Below, piece after piece: positions 53,596 to 62,657 of a DNA stretch of 64,000 bases. The stretch covers positions 2,604,001-2,668,000 of the forward strand of contig NZ_CP102294.1 in NCBI RefSeq assembly GCF_025144665.1, in the 5' to 3' direction. The notes beneath the pieces were generated by a model. It was not told the origin of the DNA. It made no database searches and worked only from the letters and a program-made list of their open reading frames with translations. This stretch comes from Alistipes ihumii AP11. Its GTDB lineage: Bacteria > Bacteroidota > Bacteroidia > Bacteroidales > Rikenellaceae. Every line of letters begins with the position of its first letter. The first letter of the stretch is position 1. A program made the position numbers and the translations under genes.

Positions 53596-54603
53596 ACGAC
53601 GTTATACGTATCGCACCGAACGTTCCTGTCGGTATTACGGTAATTCGTTTTAGGTCGCCCTCAAAGTTGTCGATGGAAATAATCTTCGACCGTTCGGAAT
53701 GTCCTGTGCCTCGTTTTTGTCCGGTTCTTCATGGAACGTCATTTCCTTTCGGGTTTCCGAGTAAAAAAACTTTGTCCCCTGTCCGGTATCGGGGGAAGCT
53801 CATAGACCCGCTCTCCCCGGAAGGGAGAGGATGCGGTCGTTTTCATATAGTCTGTCAGAACATCCGATGCTTGATTTGGGGTGATTCGACATCGGTCTCC
53901 ACGATCGGATACGCTGCGATTTTTTGTGAGAAAAAGTCACTCGCATAATCCGCAGGTTCATTCTCAGCATAAATTTTCCATTCCATTATTACCGTTTCGT
54001 AAAAAACTCATTTCTTGTCAGACGTAAGAGAGCGTCTTGTGTTTTTTGTCAGGCATTCTCAGAATTATCCTTAACTCGAAGCAATAGATAAATAGCCCGG
54101 CAGGCGCAGCAATATCTGCCTCTGCTATAGGTTTCGGGCTCTTCGGATAGGAGAGAGCGATCGACTTGGTATGAACGGTAAATAATAACGTTTGGAATAG
54201 CTGTAGTGAGCCGATTCTGCGGATGCGTCGGACCGGCGCATCCGCTTCGGCCTGACGTTCCATATCTTTGGAGGCGGAAACAAGTCCGGTTCCGGATTCA
54301 TCGAAAAGTTATCGCTGCATTTTCCGGGGTTCGGTCCGATAGGATTTATTCTCGGCAGGGGGCCGGTCTGTCACCCGAGATGCCGAGATTCGCGGTTCCG
54401 TTTCGTGAAAAACGATCATGCCCGGGTTGAGAATTTTTTCGTCCCGGGAACGGCGACGGTCGGCTGCGGAGATATTGCCTGAACCCGTTTTGTACAAGTC
54501 GCACCGTACGGACGGAATGCTTGCGAGGCGACCGCGCCCGGCCGGGTGTGGCGAGCGGCGTGAGGGACAATCGCTGTCGGGCGGCTGTACGGTCGGGCGA
54601 TTC
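53596..54603. other. About 1 kb without a supported gene
   Basis: The first 700 nt look more A/T-rich than the rest of the window and contain only short frames on both strands. One hairpin stands out (CTCTCCC at 53811-53817 with GGGAGAG at 53823-53829). No transposase or integrase remnant was recognised. Confidence 0.5.
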
Positions 54604-55902
54604 TTATGAATACTTTCTCGGATAGCGCAGCAGAATGGCCAGCAGCGAGCAGATGCCCAAAGCCATCGGGTAATAGAGGTAGCCGATGATCTCGAGCGGG
54701 GAGACGGACGCCAGCCCGGCCGCGATCATCAGTTGCGCCCCGTACGGGATCAGTCCCTGCACGAAGCACGAGAACGAGTCGAGCAGGCTGGCGCTCTTGC
54801 GCCGGTCCACTCCGAAGCGGTCCGCTATTTGCCGGGCGATCGGACCGGTGGTGATGATCGCGATCGTGTTGTTGGCCGTGCACAGGTTGGCCATGCTCAC
54901 GAGCGCGGCGATGCTCAGCTCGGCCGTCCGCTTGCCCGAGACTTTCCGCGTCAGCGCGCCGATCAGGTAGTCGATGCCGCCGCCCCGGCGGATCATTTCG
55001 AGCATGCCGCCTGCCAGCAGCGTGATGACGATCAGTTCGCCCATGCCGGCGATGCCTTCGCCCAAGGCCCCGATCCACTCGATCCACCCGACCGATCCGC
55101 CGAGCAGACCTACGGCTCCCGTCAGCACGATGCCCGTTACGAGTACGGTCGTCACGTGTACGCCGCATATGGCCAGTACGAGCACGGCGAGGTAGGGTAT
55201 GATCGGAATCCATTCGACGGATTGCCTCTGCGCAGCGGCGGGCATTTCCGCGCCGCTCAGCAGGTAGAGCCCGAGCACGGCTGCGGCGGCCGGGACCGCG
55301 ATCAGGCCGTTTACCCGGAACTTGTCGCGCATGCTGCATTCTTGGGTGCGGGTCGCGGTGATCGTCGTGTCGGAGATGAACGACAGGTTGTCGCCGAAGA
55401 AAGATCCCCCGACGATAACGGCTACGATCATCGGCGTTTCCAGACCGGTTCTCTGGGCTATGCCGAGCGCGACGGGCGTCAGCGCGACGATCGTGCCGAC
55501 GGAGGTTCCCACCGCGAGCGAGATGAAGCAGCCGGCCAGAAACAATCCGCCCAGCAACAGGTTTCCGGGCAGAATGCGCAGCGTCAGGCCGACCGTCGCG
55601 TCGATCGCGCCCGTCGCCTCGGCCGACCGGGCGAACGCTCCGGCCAGCACGAAGATCCAGATCATCAGCATCAGGTTGTGGTGCGATGCTCCCTGCGTGA
55701 AGTGCCGTATGCGCTCGGCGAGCGGCTCCCCGCGCGAGATCAGGACCGAGTAGACCGACGCGGCCAGAAAGGCGACGGCGATGGGGACCTTGTAGAAGTC
55801 GCCGGCCGCGAGCGACGTGCCCAGATAGAGGCACAGGAAAACGGCCAGCGGACTGAGCGCCAGCAGGCCGCGCGATTTTTTCGGACGGGCGGAATCGTTC
55901 AT
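54604..55902 (-). CDS. NhaC-family Na+/H+ antiporter
   Basis: 432 residues from the ATG at 55902; an upstream TTG at 55917 is possible but unneeded. A polytopic membrane protein with about 12 helices. The segment GSFFGDNLSFISDTTITATRTQ is characteristic of the NhaC and related lysine/malate-lactate antiporter group, and GTSVGTIVALTPVALGIA is another conserved helix pair. It exchanges Na+ for H+ or an organic substrate; the exact substrate cannot be told. TATCTTTG on the minus strand (55948-55941) is its probable -7 element. Confidence 0.88.
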   Translation of the reverse strand: MNDSARPKKSRGLLALSPLAVFLCLYLGTSLAAGDFYKVPIAVAFLAASVYSVLISRGEPLAERIRHFTQGASHHNLMLMIWIFVLAGAFARSAEATGAIDATVGLTLRILPGNLLLGGLFLAGCFISLAVGTSVGTIVALTPVALGIAQRTGLETPMIVAVIVGGSFFGDNLSFISDTTITATRTQECSMRDKFRVNGLIAVPAAAAVLGLYLLSGAEMPAAAQRQSVEWIPIIPYLAVLVLAICGVHVTTVLVTGIVLTGAVGLLGGSVGWIEWIGALGEGIAGMGELIVITLLAGGMLEMIRRGGGIDYLIGALTRKVSGKRTAELSIAALVSMANLCTANNTIAIITTGPIARQIADRFGVDRRKSASLLDSFSCFVQGLIPYGAQLMIAAGLASVSPLEIIGYLYYPMALGICSLLAILLRYPRKYS

Positions 55903-56070
55903 TTTCTCGTTTTTCAAGCCTCGTATCGCTTTCTCACGGGCAAAGATACTCTTTATATGAAAACGTGCGGTCCTCCGTTTGTCTCATATTGCGCTTTCTT
56001 TGCTTTTGTTTTGGAGAGAAATAGTCTGTGTGTCAGTGATTTGCATGTGAAGGCGGAATGTCGAAAATAT

Positions 56071-56364
56071 ATGGACAAAGAGGTGCTCGACGGGGAAGGG
56101 CAAAAAGAGCTTGCGGAGATGGCGTTGGAGACCGGACGGCTGCCGATGCGGCTCGACGCTGCGGACTTTGCCGACGCCGAGAGGAGGAAGTCGATTTTGA
56201 AAGATATGTTGGGAGGGATGGGTGAGCACGTCCATATCGATATCGACTTCCGCTGCGAGTACGGGAAAAACGGCGTGACAGGCGCGGGGAGCGTGGTGAC
56301 GCGTTCCGTCCCTGCCGATTGCGTGGCGGTCGGCAATCCGTGCCGGGTGATAAAAAAACTCTGA
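56071..56364 (+). pseudogene. Internally deleted maltose/galactoside O-acetyltransferase
   Basis: A 97-codon frame reads as two ends of a hexapeptide-repeat acetyltransferase. Residues 1-65 match the N-terminal helical region up to the conserved DFRCEYGKN, and residues 66-97 match the last coil (GVTGAGSVVTRSVPADCVAVGNPCRVIKKL split over it). Roughly 90-100 residues that form most of the left-handed beta-helix, including the catalytic His, are missing, yet the frame is kept. This suggests an in-frame deletion, and the product should be inactive. Confidence 0.75.
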
Positions 56365-56486
56365 CGGCGGAGCGTTTTTCGGACGCGGCTTATCTGATCT
56401 GCCCTCTCCTGTGCCGACCGGGCCGCGCGCGGTTTCTTCCGTTCCGGACGGGATCGGGCCGAAGTCCGCTACATGTCTAATTATTC

Positions 56487-56512
56487 GACACAGGTGTCAA
56501 AAAATAAGACAC
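56487..56512. promoter_or_regulatory. GACAC inverted/direct repeat cluster
   Basis: GACAC-AG-GTGTC (56487-56498) is an inverted repeat, followed 9 nt later by a further GACAC (56508-56512). It lies in an A/T-rich gap 120-145 nt upstream of the FtsX-type permease gene and may be an operator. Confidence 0.35.
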
Positions 56513-56632
56513 GCAAAAAATAGACGGATAGGGGTAAATCGTTTGTTTTTAATTTGTTGTATTTGTGGTATGCTTTTTATTCCATAAAGTCCGAAATATA
56601 ATACTTTCCGTGAAATCAAATCCTATGGAGCC

Positions 56633-58999
56633 ATGAGAAACCTGAACATCGCTTTACGCTCGCTTTTTAAGCAAGGGCGCCACAACGTGACGAGAATCGT
56701 TTCGCTGAGTGTCGGATTGGCCGTCGCGCTGATACTGATTGCCAAAATCTGTTTCGAGCGGTCGTTCGATTCGTTCTATCCGGACGTAGAGCGGGTGTAC
56801 CGGCTGGTCGAATACGGCTCGATGAACGGAGGCGATCCTTTTGAGTTTTCCCAGACGCCGGGAGCCGTAGCGCCTGCCATGAAAGAAGAGGTCCCAGGCA
56901 TCGAGGCTGCTACGCGTCTGACCTACGTAACCGGAAAGGGAACCCGGATCACGGCCGGCGACAAGCGGCGCTACTTGGCCGATAACGTGCTGATGGCCGA
57001 CAGTTGCCTGTTCGACGTGTTGCCGCGTCCCGTTCTGTCGGGCGATCCGAAAAAGGTGCTCGCCCGTCCGGGCTATGCGATGATATCGCGTTCGCTGGCC
57101 GAGAGGCTCGGGGGGATCGACCGGGTCGAAGGAGAAGTCCTCGTGCCGGTGGACGATCCCGGTTCGAGGTGGATCGTGGGCGGCGTGTTCGAGGACGTGC
57201 CGGAAAACTCGCACCTTCGCTACGATATTCTGGTGTCGCTGGAAGGCATGGCCGAGTGGAGCCGGAACAACTGGGTCGGGAACGATCGCTATCTGGGGTA
57301 CGTCCGGTTGGCGCCGGGAGTGACGCCTGAGGGTCTGGATCCGGCGATCCGTCGGATGATCGACAAGCACATCGATAGCGAGGAGATGCGAAAGGCCGGG
57401 GCGAGTCTGCTATTTTCGATGAAGCCGCTGCGAGAGATGCACGCCGGCACGAGCGACGTCCGGAACATGTTCGTGATGCTGACGATTCTGGCTTCCGCTC
57501 TGCTGTTTACCGCGATGATGAACTATATCCTGATCGCGCTTTCGTCGCTCGCCGGTCGGTCCAAGGAGATCGCCCTGCACAAGTCGTACGGCGCTTCGGG
57601 AAGCGACGTGCTGCGACTGACGATGACCGAGACGCTGCTGCACATGGCCGTCTCGGTGGTTCTGGCGATCGTGCTGATCTTTCTGTGCCGCGGCCTGATC
57701 GAGGACCTGCTGGGCGTTTCTCCCGAGACCTTGCTGCTGTCGGAAGGGGCCGTCGTCCTGCTGGGCGTCTGCGCTGCCGTATTTCTGGTCACGGGACTCG
57801 TGCCGGGAATTCTTTTCGCCCGGATTCCGGTAACTTCCGCTTTCCGTCGTTCCAGGGAGAGCAGGCGGATATGGAAGCTGTCTCTGCTGTTCCTGCAGTT
57901 TGCGGCCGCCGGACTGCTGGTTTCGCTGCTGATCGCGATCGGCCGGCAGCATCGTTTCATGCTCGACAGCGACCCGGGATACTCGTTCGACCGGCTGGCT
58001 TTCTGTCCGGTTTCCGGACAGGATTCGGCGACCCGCGTCCGGATCGTCGAAGAGATCGGGAAGCTGCCCGAGGTGGAGTGGGTCTCTTCCTGCAGCTGTC
58101 TGCCGTTGCATGGCATGGCGGGGAACAACATCATGCTGCCGGGCTCGGACTGGGAGTGTTTCAACGTGGCCGACCAGTACGCGGTCGGCGGCGGATTCCT
58201 CGAACTGATGGAAATACCTCTCGTCGACGGACGCTTTTTTACCGAGGACGTATCGGGCTCGACGGAAATCATGGTCAGCCGGTCGTTCGTCGAACGGATG
58301 AAGGATTTCGCGGACTGGACGGACGGCCCGGTCGGCAAGATGATTTCCATTACGGGACATGAGCCTTGCGATTACACGATCTGCGGCGTGTACGAGAATT
58401 ACCGCATCGGATCGCTGAACGGTATGGACCCGCGTCCGTCCGTGCTGTTTTACGATAGCAAGCCTTCTCCGATGTTGTTGATCAAACTGCGCGCGGTAAC
58501 GGCCGAATCGGTGAATCGGGTCCGTGCGAAACTGCAGGAGCTGATACCGGACGGCGACTTGCAGCTGACGCTTTATTCGTCGGCCATGGCGAATCTGTAC
58601 GGCGATTCGCGGAAGTTCAGGGATCAGGTCTTGATCGGCGGCATCGTCACGCTGCTTATTTCGTTGATCGGACTGATCGGCTACACGGACGACGAGACCG
58701 GCCGCCGTCGCAAAGAACTGGCCGTGCGCAAGGTGCACGGAGCCACACTGCGGGAAATCCTGCGTATTTTCCTTTCGGACATCCTGCGGGTCGCGTTGCC
58801 GGCCGTCGTGCTGGGATGTGCCGTCTCTTTCTTTGTCTCGGAGTTCTGGATGCGGCAGTTCGCCGAGAAGGCACCTTTGAGCCTGTGGATTTTCGTCGCC
58901 GGCGGTGCGGGCGTCGGTCTGGTCGTCACGGCCTGCGTGATCTATCGGACGTGGAAGGCGGCCGGCGAGGACCCGGTTAGGAATCTGAAAAGCGAATGA
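56633..58999 (+). CDS. FtsX/MacB-type ABC permease
   Basis: 788 residues. Two MacB/FtsX units: an N-terminal helix (about 20-42) followed by a periplasmic MacB-PCD domain, a three-helix FtsX core (about 280-400, with RSKEIALHKSYGASGSDVLRL), a central helix near 425, a second periplasmic domain, and a second FtsX core (about 675-785, with GRRRKELAVRKVHGATLREIL). The RKxxGA-type motifs contact an ATPase, but none is encoded nearby. Such orphan double-unit permeases are typical of Bacteroidetes, with peptide or lipoprotein export or signalling roles. Substrate unknown. Confidence 0.88.
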   Translation: MRNLNIALRSLFKQGRHNVTRIVSLSVGLAVALILIAKICFERSFDSFYPDVERVYRLVEYGSMNGGDPFEFSQTPGAVAPAMKEEVPGIEAATRLTYVTGKGTRITAGDKRRYLADNVLMADSCLFDVLPRPVLSGDPKKVLARPGYAMISRSLAERLGGIDRVEGEVLVPVDDPGSRWIVGGVFEDVPENSHLRYDILVSLEGMAEWSRNNWVGNDRYLGYVRLAPGVTPEGLDPAIRRMIDKHIDSEEMRKAGASLLFSMKPLREMHAGTSDVRNMFVMLTILASALLFTAMMNYILIALSSLAGRSKEIALHKSYGASGSDVLRLTMTETLLHMAVSVVLAIVLIFLCRGLIEDLLGVSPETLLLSEGAVVLLGVCAAVFLVTGLVPGILFARIPVTSAFRRSRESRRIWKLSLLFLQFAAAGLLVSLLIAIGRQHRFMLDSDPGYSFDRLAFCPVSGQDSATRVRIVEEIGKLPEVEWVSSCSCLPLHGMAGNNIMLPGSDWECFNVADQYAVGGGFLELMEIPLVDGRFFTEDVSGSTEIMVSRSFVERMKDFADWTDGPVGKMISITGHEPCDYTICGVYENYRIGSLNGMDPRPSVLFYDSKPSPMLLIKLRAVTAESVNRVRAKLQELIPDGDLQLTLYSSAMANLYGDSRKFRDQVLIGGIVTLLISLIGLIGYTDDETGRRRKELAVRKVHGATLREILRIFLSDILRVALPAVVLGCAVSFFVSEFWMRQFAEKAPLSLWIFVAGGAGVGLVVTACVIYRTWKAAGEDPVRNLKSE

Positions 59000-59023
59000 T
59001 GCTGTCTGTGGCGATGCTTTCGG

Positions 59024-59065
59024 CGAAAAGCCCGATCCGGGAACGGAGACGGGCTTTTCGTTTGT
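59024..59065 (+). terminator. Terminator after the FtsX-type gene
   Basis: An 11-bp stem (59024-59034 with 59050-59060) then TTTGTT. Confidence 0.8.
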
Positions 59066-59104
59066 TCGATCCGAGAAATCGCGTCCGATTCCGGGCGAAA
59101 TGAC

Positions 59105-59112
59105 TATCTTTG
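59105..59112 (+). promoter_or_regulatory. -7 element (TATCTTTG) upstream of the 59.2-kb lipoprotein
   Basis: A TAnnTTTG match about 110 nt before the ATG at 59220; no clear -33 element. Confidence 0.45.
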
Positions 59113-59219
59113 CCCCACGAAAGCCCGCCTGTTGCGAGGACGGCCGTGTCCGGGAGCGCGTCCGTTTTGTCGTGCGGCGGGAGTGGAAACCGAACTGTCA
59201 ACCCTAAAAGCATTCAGAC

Positions 59220-60197
59220 ATGAAGAAACTGGCGACGCTTTGCCTGCTTTTCGCCGCGCTGGCCGGCGCGGGATGCACGGGCAAGACCGAAAAAAAATCC
59301 GCATCGAAAGGACCCGTCCCGATGACGCACATTCTGATCTGCTGCCGCAGCTCCAACGAGGGCGTTATCCGATTCAAGGTGGGCGACGAGTGGATCACGA
59401 ACCACGATTACAGGAATATCGACCATGCCCGGGCCATTCTTTCCACGATTCAGCAGGCCGGTATCAACGATGTCATCATCGATTTGACGAATCCCAGCCA
59501 ATGGGCCGAGACTCCGGCCAGCTGGCCCGGCTGCCAGCCGGGCGAGAATGCGCTGTGGGAGACCGAGACCAAAGATCAGATCGCGACGATCGAGCAGGTC
59601 TGCGAGGAGCTGGGCATGCGTTTCGTCATGTTTATCGGCAATCCGGCCGCGCATACGCTGGCCTACTGGAACGGGATAGCCGAGCGCATCTGGAAGTCGT
59701 GGGCTCAGAAGGATGTTTACCGCAAGTACGGCTATGGGGACGATCGCCCGATGCTGGTGGTTTTCTATATGGGCGAGGATTTCTGGAAAATGTACGATGC
59801 CGCGCCGGAGCACGAGAAGAATTACCTGGCCAAGTTCCGCATCGGGACCTGTCAGGTCAATTCCCCGATGAACTTCACGGCGACCGACGGCTGGGGCTAC
59901 CGCAACCGCTCCTCCAGCTCGGACAACAAGGTGCGTTTCGTCTGCCCCAACGAGGGAGTCGCTCCGACGCAGTGGAAACGCAGTACGTTGCAGGAGTGGG
60001 AGGAAAAGGTCGTGTGGGCCGGCGAGGCGACCGAATACTGCGTTTTCGGGTCGTACGACGACACCTGCGACGCGATATTCTGGGGCATAGCCGATACCCG
60101 CGAGAGCCGCAATGCCTACAAGCGTTATCCCGGCGACGAAAGCCCGGACGCGTATTACAACGTAGTCAAGGACTATCTTTCGGACCGTGCGAAGTAG
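59220..60197 (+). CDS. Hypothetical lipoprotein, possibly GH71/GH99-like
   Basis: 325 residues. A lipoprotein signal ends AGAGC (Cys19). The mature part shows alternating strands and helices suggestive of a TIM barrel: THILICCRSSNEGVIRF, INDVIIDLTNPSQW, LGMRFVMFIG, DDRPMLVVFYMGEDFW and YCVFGSYDDTCDAIFWGIADT. The order (moving to a new place, 'my conjecture': helper helix, then a late Asp-rich strand) is reminiscent of GH71/GH99-type glycosidases in gut Bacteroidetes, but I cannot identify catalytic residues with confidence. It stands alone between two terminators. Confidence 0.72.
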   Translation: MKKLATLCLLFAALAGAGCTGKTEKKSASKGPVPMTHILICCRSSNEGVIRFKVGDEWITNHDYRNIDHARAILSTIQQAGINDVIIDLTNPSQWAETPASWPGCQPGENALWETETKDQIATIEQVCEELGMRFVMFIGNPAAHTLAYWNGIAERIWKSWAQKDVYRKYGYGDDRPMLVVFYMGEDFWKMYDAAPEHEKNYLAKFRIGTCQVNSPMNFTATDGWGYRNRSSSSDNKVRFVCPNEGVAPTQWKRSTLQEWEEKVVWAGEATEYCVFGSYDDTCDAIFWGIADTRESRNAYKRYPGDESPDAYYNVVKDYLSDRAK

Positions 60198-60294
60198 CGG
60201 AGTCCGTTACGGGGCCCGGGGAAAACGAACGGGCCGAGGCCCGACCGATTACCGGACCGTTCCGTACCGGCGATTGGCTTCGCACCGAAAAACG

Positions 60295-60325
60295 ACAGCC
60301 GAACTTTCGGGTTCGGCTGTTTTGA
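60295..60325 (+). terminator. Terminator after the 59.2-kb lipoprotein
   Basis: A perfect 10-bp stem (60295-60304 with 60311-60320), loop TTTCGG, then TTTGATTATT. Confidence 0.85.
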
Positions 60326-60353
60326 TTATTCCAGATAGATTGATGTGCAGCTT

Positions 60354-60384
60354 TTTGCGGGAAACGAAAATTTAATTATCTTTA
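60354..60384 (+). promoter_or_regulatory. Probable promoter at 60.36 kb
   Basis: TTTG at 60354-60357, 19 bp, TATCTTTA at 60377-60384. It precedes the small frame at 60423 and, further on, the S41 peptidase gene. Confidence 0.5.
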
Positions 60385-60422
60385 TGACACCGCCGGATAC
60401 GGCAGAGAATGATCGATAGTAT

Positions 60423-60716
60423 ATGAAAAAGCGTCGGTGCATATTTCGTTTGCCGTTTCCCGACAGCCTGATTCGTTCCGATAGCACGGTCTCTTCCTGT
60501 ATCGGGTACGAAACGTCGAAATTCGAAATAGCAGCTTTTTTCGAGGACGGCCGTAACGGAATGCCCGATCTGCTTGCGAAAGAGCGGTTGCGATATCGAA
60601 GTGGCAACGATAGTGTCCGATACGAAAACCATGAAAATGAAATTCGGCCGGAGCAGCGCCGGGACCCGTTTTCTCCGGATTCCGTATCGTTCGGCTTCTG
60701 TCTGACCTCGACGTGA
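60423..60716 (+). CDS. Uncertain small ORF
   Basis: A 97-codon frame directly behind a good promoter, starting MKKRRC, with codon use similar to the next gene. No signal peptide, domain or relative was recognised, so it may be a real small gene, the remnant of a longer one, or leader sequence of the S41 peptidase transcript that begins at 60789. Confidence 0.3.
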   Translation: MKKRRCIFRLPFPDSLIRSDSTVSSCIGYETSKFEIAAFFEDGRNGMPDLLAKERLRYRSGNDSVRYENHENEIRPEQRRDPFSPDSVSFGFCLTST

Positions 60717-60788
60717 CCGCGTATTGAAAAGACAAATAATTCGGAATAGGATCCTTTCCCAACATTTAATCACCTAAATCTTTTTGCT

Positions 60789-62267
60789 ATGAAACGATGT
60801 GCTTGGTTAACAGTCTGTTTTGTTCTTGTTTCGTATTGTTCATTCTCCCAACAACATGTTTCCATTCGAGATTTTGAGTTTCTCGTCGAGAAGATACGGA
60901 ACGACTATCCGGGATATGAAGCGAAAGTCACGCCGGCTCTTTTTGCTTTGGAGGATCGGATTCGTCATAAGCTGGAGCTGCATCCTGATTCCTCTTTTTA
61001 CTATTTCAGTGAATATACGAGCTATTTCAGGGACGGACACTTACGGATGGGCTGGCTCGGCGGTTCTTCGGCTCCGCAGAGCGAGTCGGTGACGATTCCC
61101 GTTCATCGTATCGACAGGGATTCTCTGATGCGGAAGAACAGCGATTCTCAGAACCTGGAAGGACTTTGGGTGTCGAATTTCGGGGAAGAGATCGCCATAC
61201 TGAGGTCCGCAGCCGATACGAATTCCTTCGATGGAGTGTTTTTGTCTGATGACGAGGGCTTTTTCAATTTTACTCCGCTCGCTGACACGATATTCGCTTT
61301 CACTGCGAAAGGAGTCGCCCCGGGTTTCCCTAAAAAAAGTCTTGCGTTGCTCAGAATGAATCGGAAGATACTGGAAATACACCATTCGAATCATCGTTTT
61401 ACGCGGAAGTCGAATGACGATATTTACGATCAGGCCGTGACATACACTTTTATCCCGTCTTGTCCGAACGGTCGGAACAATTATATAATGGCCAGCGTAC
61501 TCGACGACAGTACCTTCTTTATGCGGATTCCGGGTTTTTATGATTATGATAAAGAACGCATCGAAGAGATGTTGACATGGTATCGGGACGATATACGAAG
61601 ATGCCCCTATTTTATCATCGATCTCAGAGGGAATAGGGGAGGACGGAGTTCGGCTTATGAAGCGCTTCTTCCTCTTTTGTACACCCATCCTTTCGTACTC
61701 AAAGGTGTGGAGTGGTACGCTTCGGCGGGAAATATCGAGGAATTCGAAACGGCATTGAAAGAGGGCGATATAGTAGGGGGTGAAGAAGGTATCGCTTGGA
61801 CGAAAGCCCTGATCCGGGAAATGAAAAAGCACCGTGGCGGTTTTGTCATCCATCCGTATGATCAGGGCGAATCGGATACGGTCGTCTACGATACGGTATA
61901 TGCATACCCGCGCAGGGTGGGTATTTTGATCGATAAGTCGAATGCCTCGGCTGCCGAACGATTTTTGCTGTTTGCGAAAAATAGCGCCAAAGTGACTTTG
62001 TTCGGGAACGAGCACACGGCCGGGATACTGGATTATTCCAATGCCGTACCCCACACTTTGCCGTCGGGGAGATACGAACTGGTTCTTCCGATGACCCGGT
62101 CGCTCGACTTGCCGGATCATCCGATCGACAACATCGGCATTGCGCCGGACTGCCGTATTCCCTTTCCTCGCCCGACCGATTTGTACGACAAGCTGGATTC
62201 GTGGGTCTATTTCGTGAGGAATTATTTTCAGTTGGAAGACAGGCTGAAGCAGGAAGATGCGGAGTGA
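60789..62267 (+). CDS. Secreted S41-family (C-terminal-processing-like) peptidase
   Basis: 492 residues with a signal peptide (about 1-20, ending SFSQQ). The S41 core lies in the C-terminal half: YFIIDLRGNRGGRSSAYEAL near 275-292 and the nucleophile Ser387 in DKSNASAAERFLL, with a late DHPIDNIGIAPDCRIP that matches the family's end motif. The N-terminal 230 residues form a helical cap and a beta domain; no PDZ domain is obvious. It resembles the S41 lipoproteins and exoproteins common in gut Bacteroidetes. Lower GC than the nuo region suggests a more recent origin. Confidence 0.85.
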   Translation: MKRCAWLTVCFVLVSYCSFSQQHVSIRDFEFLVEKIRNDYPGYEAKVTPALFALEDRIRHKLELHPDSSFYYFSEYTSYFRDGHLRMGWLGGSSAPQSESVTIPVHRIDRDSLMRKNSDSQNLEGLWVSNFGEEIAILRSAADTNSFDGVFLSDDEGFFNFTPLADTIFAFTAKGVAPGFPKKSLALLRMNRKILEIHHSNHRFTRKSNDDIYDQAVTYTFIPSCPNGRNNYIMASVLDDSTFFMRIPGFYDYDKERIEEMLTWYRDDIRRCPYFIIDLRGNRGGRSSAYEALLPLLYTHPFVLKGVEWYASAGNIEEFETALKEGDIVGGEEGIAWTKALIREMKKHRGGFVIHPYDQGESDTVVYDTVYAYPRRVGILIDKSNASAAERFLLFAKNSAKVTLFGNEHTAGILDYSNAVPHTLPSGRYELVLPMTRSLDLPDHPIDNIGIAPDCRIPFPRPTDLYDKLDSWVYFVRNYFQLEDRLKQEDAE

Positions 62268-62555
62268 TTCCGAGTGATGGCGTGAAGCGGAGAGAGCTGA
62301 TTAAGCAAGGCTCCTTAACTTAATTGTCGGATCGTAATTTTTCGATACATGCAATTTGCTTTGTGTTATTCGAATATTACTAATTCGTGTTTTATGTATT
62401 GATTGTCCGTCGTGGAAGAACAGCTTGAGCTTTCGGCCTCATGATTGTGTCGTCGCATAAGTGAATTATGCCGGAAGAATGGCGGGGTACCTCCGTTTTA
62501 CCGTTTTTTTCGGCGAGGACGACGTATGGATGAAGGCAATAACGACGCAGGAAGG
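62268..62555. other. A/T-rich gap after the S41 gene
   Basis: No gene seen. It contains a weak inverted repeat around TTAAGCAAGG/CCTTAACTTAA (62302-62322). Confidence 0.5.
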
Positions 62556-62585
62556 TTGTCTTGTTGTCGAAAATAGGTATTTTTG
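62556..62585 (+). promoter_or_regulatory. Promoter of the GH110 gene
   Basis: TTG at 62556-62558, 19 bp, TATTTTTG at 62578-62585. The predicted transcript has a leader of about 260 nt before the GH110 ATG. Confidence 0.6.
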
Positions 62586-62615
62586 AACGATGTGAAGGAT
62601 GTGTGTCGGGCGTTT

Positions 62616-62657
62616 ACGTCAACTGTTGCCCGAAATTGTTCGGGTAACAGTTGACGT
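62616..62657 (+). other. 19-bp hairpin in the GH110 leader
   Basis: Arms 62616-62634 and 62639-62657 pair over 19 bp with one wobble and an ATTG tetraloop. No T-run follows. Another hairpin (62792-62798 with 62804-62810) lies near the start codon. Together they make a structured 5' leader. Short frames here are not convincing genes. Confidence 0.6.

Noticed and set aside
53667-53948. 93-codon + strand ORF in the A/T-rich gap
   Set aside because: There is no signal peptide or recognisable fold, and a GC hairpin lies in its middle.
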